Origin: Streptomyces sp. DG2A-72
Lineage (GTDB): Bacteria > Actinomycetota > Actinomycetes > Streptomycetales > Streptomycetaceae
Assembly: GCF_030499575.1 (NCBI RefSeq)
Contig: NZ_JASTLC010000001.1
Location: 8,208,001-8,272,000 of the forward strand
DNA: 64,000 nucleotides
Direction of reading: 5' to 3'
Position 1 is the stretch's first letter; the number at the start of each line of letters is the position of its first letter. Positions 32,655-40,144 of this stretch are shown here, piece after piece. The position numbers and the translations under genes are program-made. The notes beneath the pieces were generated by a model. That model was not told the DNA's origin. It ran no database searches and worked only from the letters and a program-made list of their open reading frames with translations.

Positions 32655-33367
32655 TCGACGGCACTCCAGCCCGCGCTGTCGGCGTGCCGCAGCAGGGCGG
32701 GAGTGCCGAGGCGGGCCCACGGGAACGGGGCGCCGACCGCGCCCCGGCCGTCGGTCACGTGCACATGGACACGCTCGTCCACGTCGACAGCGGCCGTCTC
32801 GGCGATCAGCAGCCCGCCGGGAGCCAGCAGCTGGCCCAGCCGGTCGAGCAGGGCGACGGGGTCGCCGCCGATGCCGACATTGCCGTCGGCGAGCAGGACG
32901 GTGCCCCAGCGGCCCTCTCCCGGCACCGGCTCGAACACCGAGCGGTGCAGCGCCTGTCCGCCGAGCCGCACGGTGTGCGCTACGGCCGCCTCGCTGACGT
33001 CGATGCCGAGCGCGCGCCGGCCCCGGGCCGCGAGTTCGGCGACCAGCCGGCCGGGACCGCAGCCCACGTCCAGCACCGCGCCCTCGCACCGGGCCAGCAC
33101 CTCCAGGTCCACGGCGTCCGCCCGCGCACACCAGCGCTCCACGTCCAGCGGCAGCAGCCAGCCGTCCGTACGGCGCAGGAAGAGCGGCCCGCGCCCGGTG
33201 CGCAGGGCGTCGCTGTAGAGGTCGACGGTCCAGGGGCGGGCGTCGGGAGGCGTCTCGCGGACGATCGGGCGGGCGTCGGGGGTCGTCTCGTGCATGATCG
33301 GGCGGCCGTCGGGGGTCGGCTGCCGAACGATCGGCACCACCTGCTGGGCGCTCCGCACCGCACTCAC
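32543..33367 (-). CDS. Class I SAM-dependent methyltransferase
   Basis: A 274-residue protein. After an odd N-terminal segment of three imperfect repeats (PDGRPIMHETT, PDARPIVRETP, PDARPWTVDLY), the Rossmann fold has the SAM motif GAVLDVGCGPGRLVAEL, the acidic GIDVSEAAVAHTVRLG and the LAPGGLLIAETAAVDVD strand. It is the last gene of a three-gene minus-strand operon; the GTG at 33367 overlaps the stop of the DUF2064 gene. The C-terminus overlaps the end of the converging membrane protein gene. The acceptor is unknown; glycosyltransferase neighbours suggest a lipid- or sugar-linked substrate. Confidence 0.82.
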   Translation of the reverse strand: MSAVRSAQQVVPIVRQPTPDGRPIMHETTPDARPIVRETPPDARPWTVDLYSDALRTGRGPLFLRRTDGWLLPLDVERWCARADAVDLEVLARCEGAVLDVGCGPGRLVAELAARGRRALGIDVSEAAVAHTVRLGGQALHRSVFEPVPGEGRWGTVLLADGNVGIGGDPVALLDRLGQLLAPGGLLIAETAAVDVDERVHVHVTDGRGAVGAPFPWARLGTPALLRHADSAGWSAVDQWTSGGRSFAALRSRRTKTIAEPANSAAVISSQRAR

Positions 33368-33972
33368 CGCGCCTCTGTCGTCAGCCGCTCCAGCTCCGCC
33401 GCGAAGCGCCCGCCCGGCGCCGCCTTGGCGACGACCTCCGCGTCGTACGCCGTGTCGACGTCGCGCAGGCGCGGCAGGTCCCGCACCCGCAGTCCCGCGA
33501 GGCGGTCGCGTTGTACGGCGCCGGTGTGCGGCGTCGACATCGGGACGCCCCGCAGGAGGGCGGGGTCCGGTGCGGCCAGGCCCAGCGCCCAGAAGCCGCC
33601 GTCCTCGGCGGGACCGAAGTACGCGTCGCAGCCGGCGAAGTCCACCGTCAGCAGCTCCGGCGTCACCTGCGGGGTGTCCATGCCGATGAGCAGGGACGGG
33701 CCGGTGCAGGCCGCGAAGGCGGCGGCGAGACGTTCGTCGAGGCCTCCCGCGCACTGCGCTACGACCTCGAAGCCGGACGGCAGCCAGCGCCCCGGTCTGC
33801 CGTCGAGGACCAGAATCCGGCGCGTGGCCGGCGCCCGCGCCACCACGTCCAGGGTGTCCGCGAGCGATGCCTCGGCGAGGGCCGCCGCCGCCTCGGGCGT
33901 GAACGGCGGCGTCAGCCGGGTCTTGACCCGGCCCGGCCGGGGCTCCTTGGCGATGACGAGCAGCGTGGTCAC
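33364..33972 (-). CDS. DUF2064 (TIGR04282) nucleotidyl/glycosyltransferase-like protein
   Basis: A 202-residue GT-A-like protein. Its N-terminus MTTLLVIAKEPRPGRVKTRL carries the K-x-P-x-x-G-x-x-K-T-R-L signature used to bind a nucleotide, and it is followed by LLIGMDTPQVTPELL and the acidic segment YFGPAEDGGFWALGL. Relatives are labelled arsenosugar glycosyltransferases because some lie in such loci, but nothing here concerns arsenic. Start is a GTG overlapping the GT2 stop, and its own stop overlaps the methyltransferase GTG. This is a tight three-gene unit. Confidence 0.85.
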   Translation of the reverse strand: MTTLLVIAKEPRPGRVKTRLTPPFTPEAAAALAEASLADTLDVVARAPATRRILVLDGRPGRWLPSGFEVVAQCAGGLDERLAAAFAACTGPSLLIGMDTPQVTPELLTVDFAGCDAYFGPAEDGGFWALGLAAPDPALLRGVPMSTPHTGAVQRDRLAGLRVRDLPRLRDVDTAYDAEVVAKAAPGGRFAAELERLTTEAR

Positions 33973-34691
33973 GGGCGGGCTCCCTGCTCGGCGGCGGTCT
34001 CGGTCAGTACGCGGCTCATGTCGCGTACCGCCTGCCAGGTCCCGCGCCAGGTGCCGGTGACCTTGGAGGCGCCGGTGCGCGGGAAGTACGGAACGTCGTG
34101 CTCGGCGATGCGCCAGCCCGCGTCGGCGGCACGCACCACCATCTGCAGCGGATAGCCGCTGCGCCGGTCGCTGAGCCCGAGGGCGAGCAGCGGCTCGCGC
34201 CGGGCGGCCCGCAGCGGGCCCAGGTCGTGCAGGCGCAGCCCGGTACGGCGGCGCAGCATCCGGGCCAGTGCCAGATTGCCCGCGCGGGCATGCGCGGGCC
34301 ACGCGCCCCGGCTCCGCGGGCGCCGCCTGCCGAGCACCAGGTCGGCCGCGCCGCCCGCCACTTCCCGTACGAAGGGCACGAGGTCGCCCGGGTCCAGGGA
34401 GGCGTCGCAGTCGCAGAAGCACACGAAGTCGGCGGTGGCCGCCGTCAGGCCCGCATGGCAGGCGGCGCCGAAGCCGCGCCGCTCCTCGTGCACCACGGTC
34501 GCCCCGAGGGCGCGGGCGATGTCGGCGGAGCCGTCCGTGGACCCGTTGTCCACGACGAGCGCCCGCCAACCGGGCGGGATGCGCTCCAGGACCCAGGGCA
34601 GCGCCTCGGCCTCATTGAGACAGGGGAGGACCACGTCGACTTCCTGGTCCGTTCTGTGGTCCATCGGAGAAGAGGTCGTCACGGCTTTCAC
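33969..34691 (-). CDS. Family 2 glycosyltransferase
   Basis: A 240-residue GT-A glycosyltransferase. It has VDVVLPCLNEAEALPWVLER, the VDNGSTDGSADIARALGA nucleotide region and the metal-binding FCDCDASLDPGDL (a DxD-like motif). No membrane helices are present, in contrast to dolichyl-phosphate mannose synthases with anchors. Several starts are possible (GTG at 34691, GTG at 34682, ATG at 34664); I list the longest. It is the first gene of the GT2/DUF2064/methyltransferase operon and is divergent from the broken response regulator gene. In other actinobacteria the same set lies near molybdopterin oxidoreductase genes, as here. Confidence 0.85.
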   Translation of the reverse strand: MKAVTTSSPMDHRTDQEVDVVLPCLNEAEALPWVLERIPPGWRALVVDNGSTDGSADIARALGATVVHEERRGFGAACHAGLTAATADFVCFCDCDASLDPGDLVPFVREVAGGAADLVLGRRRPRSRGAWPAHARAGNLALARMLRRRTGLRLHDLGPLRAARREPLLALGLSDRRSGYPLQMVVRAADAGWRIAEHDVPYFPRTGASKVTGTWRGTWQAVRDMSRVLTETAAEQGARP

Positions 34692-34794
34692 CCTACGAGC
34701 GCGAAACGGGCATAACGGACTCCGGCTCCTTACGAAACAAGGACGTCAGCGGGGGCGGGCGCCATCGGCGGGCGGGTGGTGCGAGGCTGGCGGC

Positions 34795-35564
34795 ATGGAA
34801 CAGCAGCAGCATGCGGGGCCCGGGGCCCGGGTCCTCGTCGTCGACGACGATCCGACCGTCGCCGAGGTGGTGTCCGGATACCTCGACCGGGCCGGATACG
34901 TGGTCGACCGGGCCGGGGACGGGCCCGACGCGCTGGAGCGGGCCGCCGCGCACTGGCCGGACCTCGTCGTGCTCGACCTGATGCTGCCCGGCATGGACGG
35001 CCTGGAGGTGTGCCGGCGGATGCGGGTGCGCGGGCCCGTGCCGGTCATCATGCTCACCGCACGCGGCGACGAGGACGACCGGATCCTGGGCCTGGAGGTC
35101 GGCGCCGACGACTACGTCACCAAACCCTTCAGCCCCCGCGAACTCGTCCTGCGCGTCGAGTCCGTGCTGCGCCGCGCCCTCCCCTCTCTCTCGACTCCGC
35201 TCGAGCCGGGGGGACCCCCATCGCCCAGCCGTCCGCCAGCCTGCACGCGGCCGGGCTCACCGTCGACCCGGCAGCCCGGCGCGCCGCCAAGAACGGCACC
35301 GAACTCGCCCTCACCGTCCGCGAGTTCGACCTCCTCGCCTTCTTCCTCCGGCACACCGGCCGGGTGTTCAGCCGGGAGGACCTGATGCGTGAGGTGTGGG
35401 GCTGGGACTTCGGCGACCTGTCGACCGTCACCGTCCATGTCCGCAGACTGCGCGGCAAGGTCGAGGACGATCCGGCGCGGCCGAGGCTGATCCAGACGGT
35501 GTGGGGCGTCGGCTACCGGTTCGACACCGGCTTCGGCAGCGGTTCCGGCACCGGGGAGGCGTGA
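34795..35564 (+). pseudogene. OmpR-family response regulator split by a 41-bp repeat
   Basis: The receiver domain is intact from the ATG at 34795: RVLVVDDDPTVAEVVSGYLD, the phosphoacceptor Asp in VVLDLMLPGMDGLEV, VIMLTARGDEDD and the Lys in DDYVTKPFSPREL. After SVLRRAL the frame is lost at a 41-bp insertion (35181-35221). The winged-helix DNA-binding domain continues in another frame: LALTVREFDLLAFFLRHTG, then FSREDLMREVWGWDFGDLST and VWGVGYRFDTGF. Deleting those 41 bases restores one continuous frame reading SVLRRALAQPSASLHAAGLT, with no other defect. As it stands translation would stop near 35385, giving a receiver without a DNA-binding domain. The gene is followed by its kinase. Confidence 0.88.
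35181..35221. repeat. 41-bp interspersed repeat inserted in a regulator gene
   Basis: The stretch reads CCCCTCTCTCTCGACTCCGC then TCGAGCCGGGGGGACCCCCA plus one T. The reverse complement of 62841-62880 has the same structure (CTCTCGAATGCGCTCGAGCG, then GGGGGACCCCCAT), so the two are copies of one element. Its length is 2 modulo 3, exactly what is needed to explain the frame change in the host gene. Confidence 0.85.
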
Positions 35565-35566
35565 TC

Positions 35567-36679
35567 ATGCGCGACATGCTCCTCATCGCCTTCTTCGCCT
35601 TCCTCGGCGCCGCCGCGGCCGGCGTGCTCGGCGCGGGCGTCCTGCGGCTCATCCGGCGCCGCTCGCTCGCCGTGCACCTCGCCGTGGTCGCCGCCGTCGG
35701 GGTCACCGCGATGCTCGCGGGCACCCTCGCGGTCGCGCAGGCGATGTTCCTGTCCGAGCACGATCTGAAGGTCGTCACGCTGGTCGTCGCGATGGCCGCC
35801 GTGGTCTCCCTCGTCACCGCGACTCTGCTCGGCCGCTGGGTCGTCGCCCGCAGCCGCGCCCTCGCGCTCGCCGCGCGCTCCTTCGGCGACGGCGGCGACT
35901 TCACCTCGCCCGTCGGTCCCGCCACCGCTGAACTCGCCGCGCTGAGCCGCGAGTTGGAGGCGACCAGCGTCAGACTCGCCGAGTCCCGGACCCGTGAGCG
36001 GGCTCTGGAGTCCTCGCGGCGTGAACTCGTCGCCTGGATCTCGCACGATCTGCGTACCCCGCTCGCCGGGCTGCGCGCGATGGCCGAGGCGCTGGAGGAC
36101 GGTGTCGCCGCGGACCCCGACCGCTATCTCCGTCAGATCCGCACCGAGGTGGAACGCCTCAACGACATGGTGGGCGACCTCTTCGAACTGTCCCGCATCC
36201 ATGCGGGGACGCTGGCGCTGAGCCCCAGCCGGATTTCGCTGTACGACCTTGTCGGGGACGCCCTCGCGGGGGCGGATCCGCTGGCGCGGGAGCACGGTGT
36301 GCGGCTTGTCGGTGATCGGGTGGAACCGGTGCCGGTCGAGGTGGACGGTAAGGAGATGAGCCGTGTTCTCGGCAATCTGCTCGTCAATGCCATTCGCCGT
36401 ACGCCGACGGACGGGACGGTCGCCGTGGCCGCCCAACGCTCGGCCGATGGTGTGGTGTTGTCCGTGACGGACGGCTGTGGGGGGATTCCCGAGGAGGATC
36501 TGCCGCGTGTGTTCGACACCGGGTGGCGGGGCAACGATGCGCGGACGCCTCCGGCGGGGGCGGGGCTGGGGCTGGCGATCGTGCGGGGGATTGTGGAGGC
36601 TCATCAGGGGCGGGCCGCGGTTCACAATGTGCCGGGTGGTTGTCGGTTCGAGGTGACGTTGCCGATGGCTGGGGTGTGA
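35567..36679 (+). CDS. Sensor histidine kinase (HAMP, HisKA, HATPase)
   Basis: A 370-residue membrane kinase with two N-terminal helices (LLIAFFAFLGAAAAGVLGAG and the region around VVTLVVAMAAVVSLVTATLL), a short HAMP-like linker, the phosphoacceptor box ELVAWISHDLRTPLAGLRAM and an ATPase domain with LGNLLVNAIRRTP, VTDGCGGIPEEDLPRVF and AGLGLAIVRGIVEAHQG. The ATG at 35567 has GGAGG at ideal spacing and is preferred over the GTG at 35561 that overlaps the regulator stop. Its cognate regulator immediately upstream is broken, so this kinase may be orphaned or may signal to another regulator. Confidence 0.9.
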   Translation: MRDMLLIAFFAFLGAAAAGVLGAGVLRLIRRRSLAVHLAVVAAVGVTAMLAGTLAVAQAMFLSEHDLKVVTLVVAMAAVVSLVTATLLGRWVVARSRALALAARSFGDGGDFTSPVGPATAELAALSRELEATSVRLAESRTRERALESSRRELVAWISHDLRTPLAGLRAMAEALEDGVAADPDRYLRQIRTEVERLNDMVGDLFELSRIHAGTLALSPSRISLYDLVGDALAGADPLAREHGVRLVGDRVEPVPVEVDGKEMSRVLGNLLVNAIRRTPTDGTVAVAAQRSADGVVLSVTDGCGGIPEEDLPRVFDTGWRGNDARTPPAGAGLGLAIVRGIVEAHQGRAAVHNVPGGCRFEVTLPMAGV

Positions 36680-36720
36680 CAAGCGGGTTTCGCCCCCTCC
36701 GCCCCTACCCGTCCCATCCC

Positions 36721-36770
36721 TGGGGCTCCGCCCCAGACCCCGCTCCTCAAACGCCGGAGGGGCTGGATTT
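36721..36770. repeat. Different interspersed element between converging genes
   Basis: TGGGGCTCCGCCCCAGACCC followed by CGCTCCTCAAACGCCGGAGG and GGCTGGATTT has two hairpins (GGGGCTCCGCCCC and CTCC...GGAG). Elements of this form are frequent after Streptomyces genes and probably act as bidirectional terminators. Here it lies between the kinase and epimerase genes. Confidence 0.7.
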
Positions 36771-36785
36771 CAGCCGGTGGGGCTG

Positions 36786-37769
36786 TTACTGCGCGAACTC
36801 CCGCATCCCCTCCTCGAAGCCCACCTCCGCCTTCCAACCCAACTCCGCCCGCAGCCGTGAGGAGTCGGCCGTGATGTGGCGTACGTCGCCCAGGCGGAAC
36901 TCGCCGGTGACCACCGGCTCCGGGCCGCCGCACGCCGCTGCGAGGGCGTGGGCCATCTCGCCGACCGTGTGGGGGTCGCCGCTGCCGGTGTTGTACGAGG
37001 TGAGCGTGCCGTTGGCCGAACTTGACTCCAGTGCCGCCACGTTGGCCGATGCCACGTCCCGTACGTGGACGAAGTCGCGGCGCTGGCGGCCGTCTTCGTA
37101 GACGCGGGGGGAGTCGCCGCGGGCGAGGGCGGAGCGGAAGAAGGAGGCGACGCCCGCGTAGGGGGTGTCGCGGGGCATGTTGGGGCCGTAGACGTTGTGG
37201 TAGCGCAGCGACACCGCCGAGCCGCCGGTCGACCGTGCCCAGGCCGCGGCGAGGTGCTCCTGGGCGAGCTTGGTCGTCGCGTACACGTTGCGTGGGTCGA
37301 CGGGGGCGTCCTCGCCGACCAGGCCGGGGGACAGGTCTTCGCCGCAGACGGGGCAGAGCGGCTCGAAGCGGCCCGACTCCAGGTCGGCGACCGAACGGGG
37401 GCCCGGTCGCACCACGCCGTGCCACTCGCACGAGTACCGTCCCTCGCCGTACACCACCATCGACCCGGCCAGCACCAGCCGTCGTACGCCCGTCTCCGCC
37501 ATGGCGGTGAGCAGGACCGCGGTGCCCAGGTCGTTGTGGGAGACGTAGTCGGCCGCGTCCGAGAAATCGACGCCGAGGCCGACCATCGCCGCCTGGTGGC
37601 AGACCGCGTCCACGCCGGTCAGGGCGGCGCGGACGGCGTCGGGGTCCCGTACGTCCGACGCCGGGTCGTCGCGGATGTCGTGGACGACGGGCTCGTGGCC
37701 GTGGGCCCGCAGGGCCTCGACTACATGGGACCCGATGAACCCGGCACCGCCGGTGACCAGTACGCGCAT
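36786..37769 (-). CDS. NAD-dependent sugar epimerase/dehydratase (dTDP-rhamnose 4-epimerase-like)
   Basis: A 327-residue extended short-chain dehydrogenase acting on NDP-sugars. The cofactor motif is MRVLVTGGAGFIGSHVV, and the catalytic Tyr and Lys are in NVYATTKLAQEHLA. The conserved RRDFVHVRDVASANVAAL and YNTGSGDPHTVGEM follow. Between strands there is an inserted Cys/His cluster (YSCEWHGV and LCPVCGEDL) that could bind zinc. This insertion is, from memory, typical of the subgroup annotated as dTDP-L-rhamnose 4-epimerase. Substrate specificity is inferred from that resemblance only. The gene stands alone between two two-component systems. Confidence 0.85.
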   Translation of the reverse strand: MRVLVTGGAGFIGSHVVEALRAHGHEPVVHDIRDDPASDVRDPDAVRAALTGVDAVCHQAAMVGLGVDFSDAADYVSHNDLGTAVLLTAMAETGVRRLVLAGSMVVYGEGRYSCEWHGVVRPGPRSVADLESGRFEPLCPVCGEDLSPGLVGEDAPVDPRNVYATTKLAQEHLAAAWARSTGGSAVSLRYHNVYGPNMPRDTPYAGVASFFRSALARGDSPRVYEDGRQRRDFVHVRDVASANVAALESSSANGTLTSYNTGSGDPHTVGEMAHALAAACGGPEPVVTGEFRLGDVRHITADSSRLRAELGWKAEVGFEEGMREFAQ

Positions 37770-37822
37770 GCCCTCAACGTAGGCCTGCGGCCAGTCCTTA
37801 CGGGTGGGCCGCGCCCGTCATG

Positions 37823-39274
37823 TCACCGGTCCGTAAGACCTTTCGGGAGGGGCAGCGAGACCGTGAACACCGTGGCGCCCGGTTCGCTGGTGACGTCGAT
37901 CGTGCCGGCGTGCGCGCACACCAGCGAGTGCGCCACCGCCAGGCCGAGTCCGCTGCCGCCGCGGTCGCGGCTGCGGGCCTTGTCGACGCGGTAGAAGCGG
38001 TCGAAGATCCGTTTCCGGTCGGCGGGCGGTATGCCGGGGCCCGCGTCGGCGACCCGGACGACGGCCCGGCCGTCCGTGACCGACACCGACAGGGACACGT
38101 CCGTGCCCTCGGGGGTGTGCACGGCCGCGTTGGTGAGGAGGTTGTCCAGGACCTGCCGGACGCGTTGCGGATCCAGCCGCATCGTCAGCCGGGAGGGGCC
38201 CGTGGCCACCGTCAGCGGGTGGTCCGTGTGGGCCGCGCGGAAGGCGTCCGCGGCGTCCTCCACCAGCTCCACCAGGTCCGCGTCCTTGATCCGCAGCGGC
38301 GCCTCGACCTCGGCGGCGTCCAGCCGGGCGAGCAGCAGCAGGTCGTCCAGGAGGAAGCCCATCCGGGCGGCTTCGGCGCGCAGCCGGGCCAGATGCTTGT
38401 CGCGTTCCTCGGGGGCGTTGGCGGCGGCGTACTGGAAGAGGTCGGCGTAGCCGCGTACCGACATCAGCGGTGTGCGCAGCTCGTGCGAGGCGTCCGCGAC
38501 GAACCGGCGCAGCCGCTGCTCCGCCTCCGCACGGACCGCGAGGGAGACGTCGATGTGCTCCAGCATCGTGTTGAACGCGGTGCGCAGCTCCTCGACCTCG
38601 GGGCCGCCGCTGCGCCCGTCGTGCCGCACCGGCAGCCGCGCCGAGTCCGTCAGATCGTGCGAGGTGATGCCGCGCGCCGTGTGCGCCATGTCGCTCAGCG
38701 GCTTCAGACCGCGCCGCAGCATCCCCCGGCCGGCCACCACCAGGGCGAGCAGCGCGAGCCCGAACGTGACGGCCTGGATGGTGATCAGCTGGCCCACGGT
38801 GTCGTCGATGCCGGCCATGGGCGCGGCGCTGACCAGGATCAGACCGGGCTCGACCGCGCAGGCGCGCAACCGGTAGTCGCCCTTGCCCTTGAGGTGGTCG
38901 GTGCGCAGGACTTCCGCGTCCGCGGTGGTCTGCGCTCGCGCCACGGCGGTGAAGTCGTCGACGTCCTCCGGCAGGTCGGCGGGGTCCTCCGGCTTGCGGA
39001 GCACGGGCGTGCCGTCCCGCACGTCGTACACGGCGTAGTACCAGCTGTAGTACTTCTTCCCGGAGAGCGTGCCGTAGTCCGCGATGGACTTGGACTGGGC
39101 GATCTGGCCCTGCGCCAGCTGTTCGTCGAGCTGCTTCGACAGGTAGTCCCGCATGTACGTCGTCAGCGCCGTGCCGACGACCGCGAAGACGACGAGGGAC
39201 AGCACGCCGAGGCCCAGCGCGAGCCGGGTGCCGAGGCGCAGTCTGCGGTAGGTCTGCCTGAGCCGCCGGATCAC
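37823..39274 (-). CDS. Sensor histidine kinase
   Basis: A 483-residue membrane kinase: helix 1 near residues 17-40 (LALGLGVLSLVVFAVVGTAL), an extracytoplasmic sensor of about 120 residues, helix 2 (ITIQAVTFGLALLALVVAG), HAMP, the phosphoacceptor box RRFVADASHELRTPLMSVRG, and an ATPase domain with LDNLLTNAAVHTP, VADAGPGIPPADRKRIFDRF and GLGLAVAHSLV. The GTG at 39274 overlaps the stop of the response regulator gene (GTGA), so the two are translated together. It lies divergently from the ferric-reductase-like operon, which is a possible target. Confidence 0.93.
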   Translation of the reverse strand: MIRRLRQTYRRLRLGTRLALGLGVLSLVVFAVVGTALTTYMRDYLSKQLDEQLAQGQIAQSKSIADYGTLSGKKYYSWYYAVYDVRDGTPVLRKPEDPADLPEDVDDFTAVARAQTTADAEVLRTDHLKGKGDYRLRACAVEPGLILVSAAPMAGIDDTVGQLITIQAVTFGLALLALVVAGRGMLRRGLKPLSDMAHTARGITSHDLTDSARLPVRHDGRSGGPEVEELRTAFNTMLEHIDVSLAVRAEAEQRLRRFVADASHELRTPLMSVRGYADLFQYAAANAPEERDKHLARLRAEAARMGFLLDDLLLLARLDAAEVEAPLRIKDADLVELVEDAADAFRAAHTDHPLTVATGPSRLTMRLDPQRVRQVLDNLLTNAAVHTPEGTDVSLSVSVTDGRAVVRVADAGPGIPPADRKRIFDRFYRVDKARSRDRGGSGLGLAVAHSLVCAHAGTIDVTSEPGATVFTVSLPLPKGLTDR

Positions 39275-39984
39275 TCGGCGGCCTGCCGGATGACGTATCC
39301 GAAGCCCCGGACGGTGTGGATCAGCGGAGTCGTGCCGGCGACGGGCTCATCGGGCTCATCGAGCTTGCGGCGGAGCCGGCTGACGACCAGCTCGACGACG
39401 TTCGAGCGGCCGCCGAAGCCGTACTCCCACACATGGTCGAGGATCTGCGCCTTGGTGAGCACGGTCGGCGACTTGCGCATCAGGTAGCGCAGCACCTCGT
39501 ACTCGGTGGGAGTGAGGGTGAGCAGCCGGTCGCCGCGCCGCACCTCACGGGTGTCCTCGTCCATCGTGAGGTCGGCGACCTGGAGGACGGACCGCTGGAA
39601 GCCGGGCCCGGCGCTGCGTCGCAGCACGGTGCGCAGCCGGGCCATCAGCTCCTCCACCGCGAACGGCTTGACCAGGTAGTCGTCGCCGCCCCGGGTCAGC
39701 CCCGCCACCCGGTCGGCGACCGCGTCCCGCGCGGTGAGGAACACCACCGGCACCATCGTCCCGGAGCGGCGCAGCCGGTCGAGCACGCCGAAGCCGTCCA
39801 GGTCCGGCAGCATCAGGTCGAGCACCACGATGTCCGGGTGGAACTCGGCGGCGGCGCGCAGCGCCTCCTCACCGGAGTTCGCCGTGACCGCGTCCCAGCC
39901 TTCGTAACGGGCGACCGTCGCGACGAGGTCGGCGATCGGCGGGTCGTCGTCCACGACGAGCAGTCGTACTTTTTCCACCCCCAC
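39271..39984 (-). CDS. OmpR-family response regulator
   Basis: A 237-residue two-domain regulator. The receiver has RLLVVDDDPPIADLV, the phosphoacceptor Asp in IVVLDLMLPDLDGFG and the Lys in DDYLVKPFAVEEL. The winged-helix output domain has LTLTPTEYEVLRYLMRKSPT and VVSRLRRKLD, ending TVRGFGYVIRQ. The GTG at 39984 or the GTG two codons later (39978) could be the start; no strong ribosome site separates them. It is the intact counterpart to the broken regulator at 34.8 kb and is co-translated with the kinase downstream. The 160 bp divergent region to the ferric-reductase gene would hold both promoters. Confidence 0.92.
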   Translation of the reverse strand: MGVEKVRLLVVDDDPPIADLVATVARYEGWDAVTANSGEEALRAAAEFHPDIVVLDLMLPDLDGFGVLDRLRRSGTMVPVVFLTARDAVADRVAGLTRGGDDYLVKPFAVEELMARLRTVLRRSAGPGFQRSVLQVADLTMDEDTREVRRGDRLLTLTPTEYEVLRYLMRKSPTVLTKAQILDHVWEYGFGGRSNVVELVVSRLRRKLDEPDEPVAGTTPLIHTVRGFGYVIRQAAE

Positions 39985-40144
39985 ATAGTGCGGCACGCGC
40001 CCCCGGACGCCATGAGCCCGGTCGGGGCCGGGGCCACATCGATAACCACTTGAAAGAACAACGACAGGTCTTCGACAGCTCCCGCCAGCGAAGCTCGGTG
40101 TCCGAGAACCGACGTTCCAGAATCCGACCAAGGAGCTGCCGCCC

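Noticed and set aside
33364..33972. Arsenosugar biosynthesis role for the DUF2064 protein
   Set aside because: The family name is historical; no arsenic methyltransferase or related gene is nearby.
35170..35230. Programmed ribosomal frameshifting in the response regulator
   Set aside because: No slippery heptamer or conserved structure is apparent, and removal of a known repeat restores the frame exactly; insertional damage is simpler.
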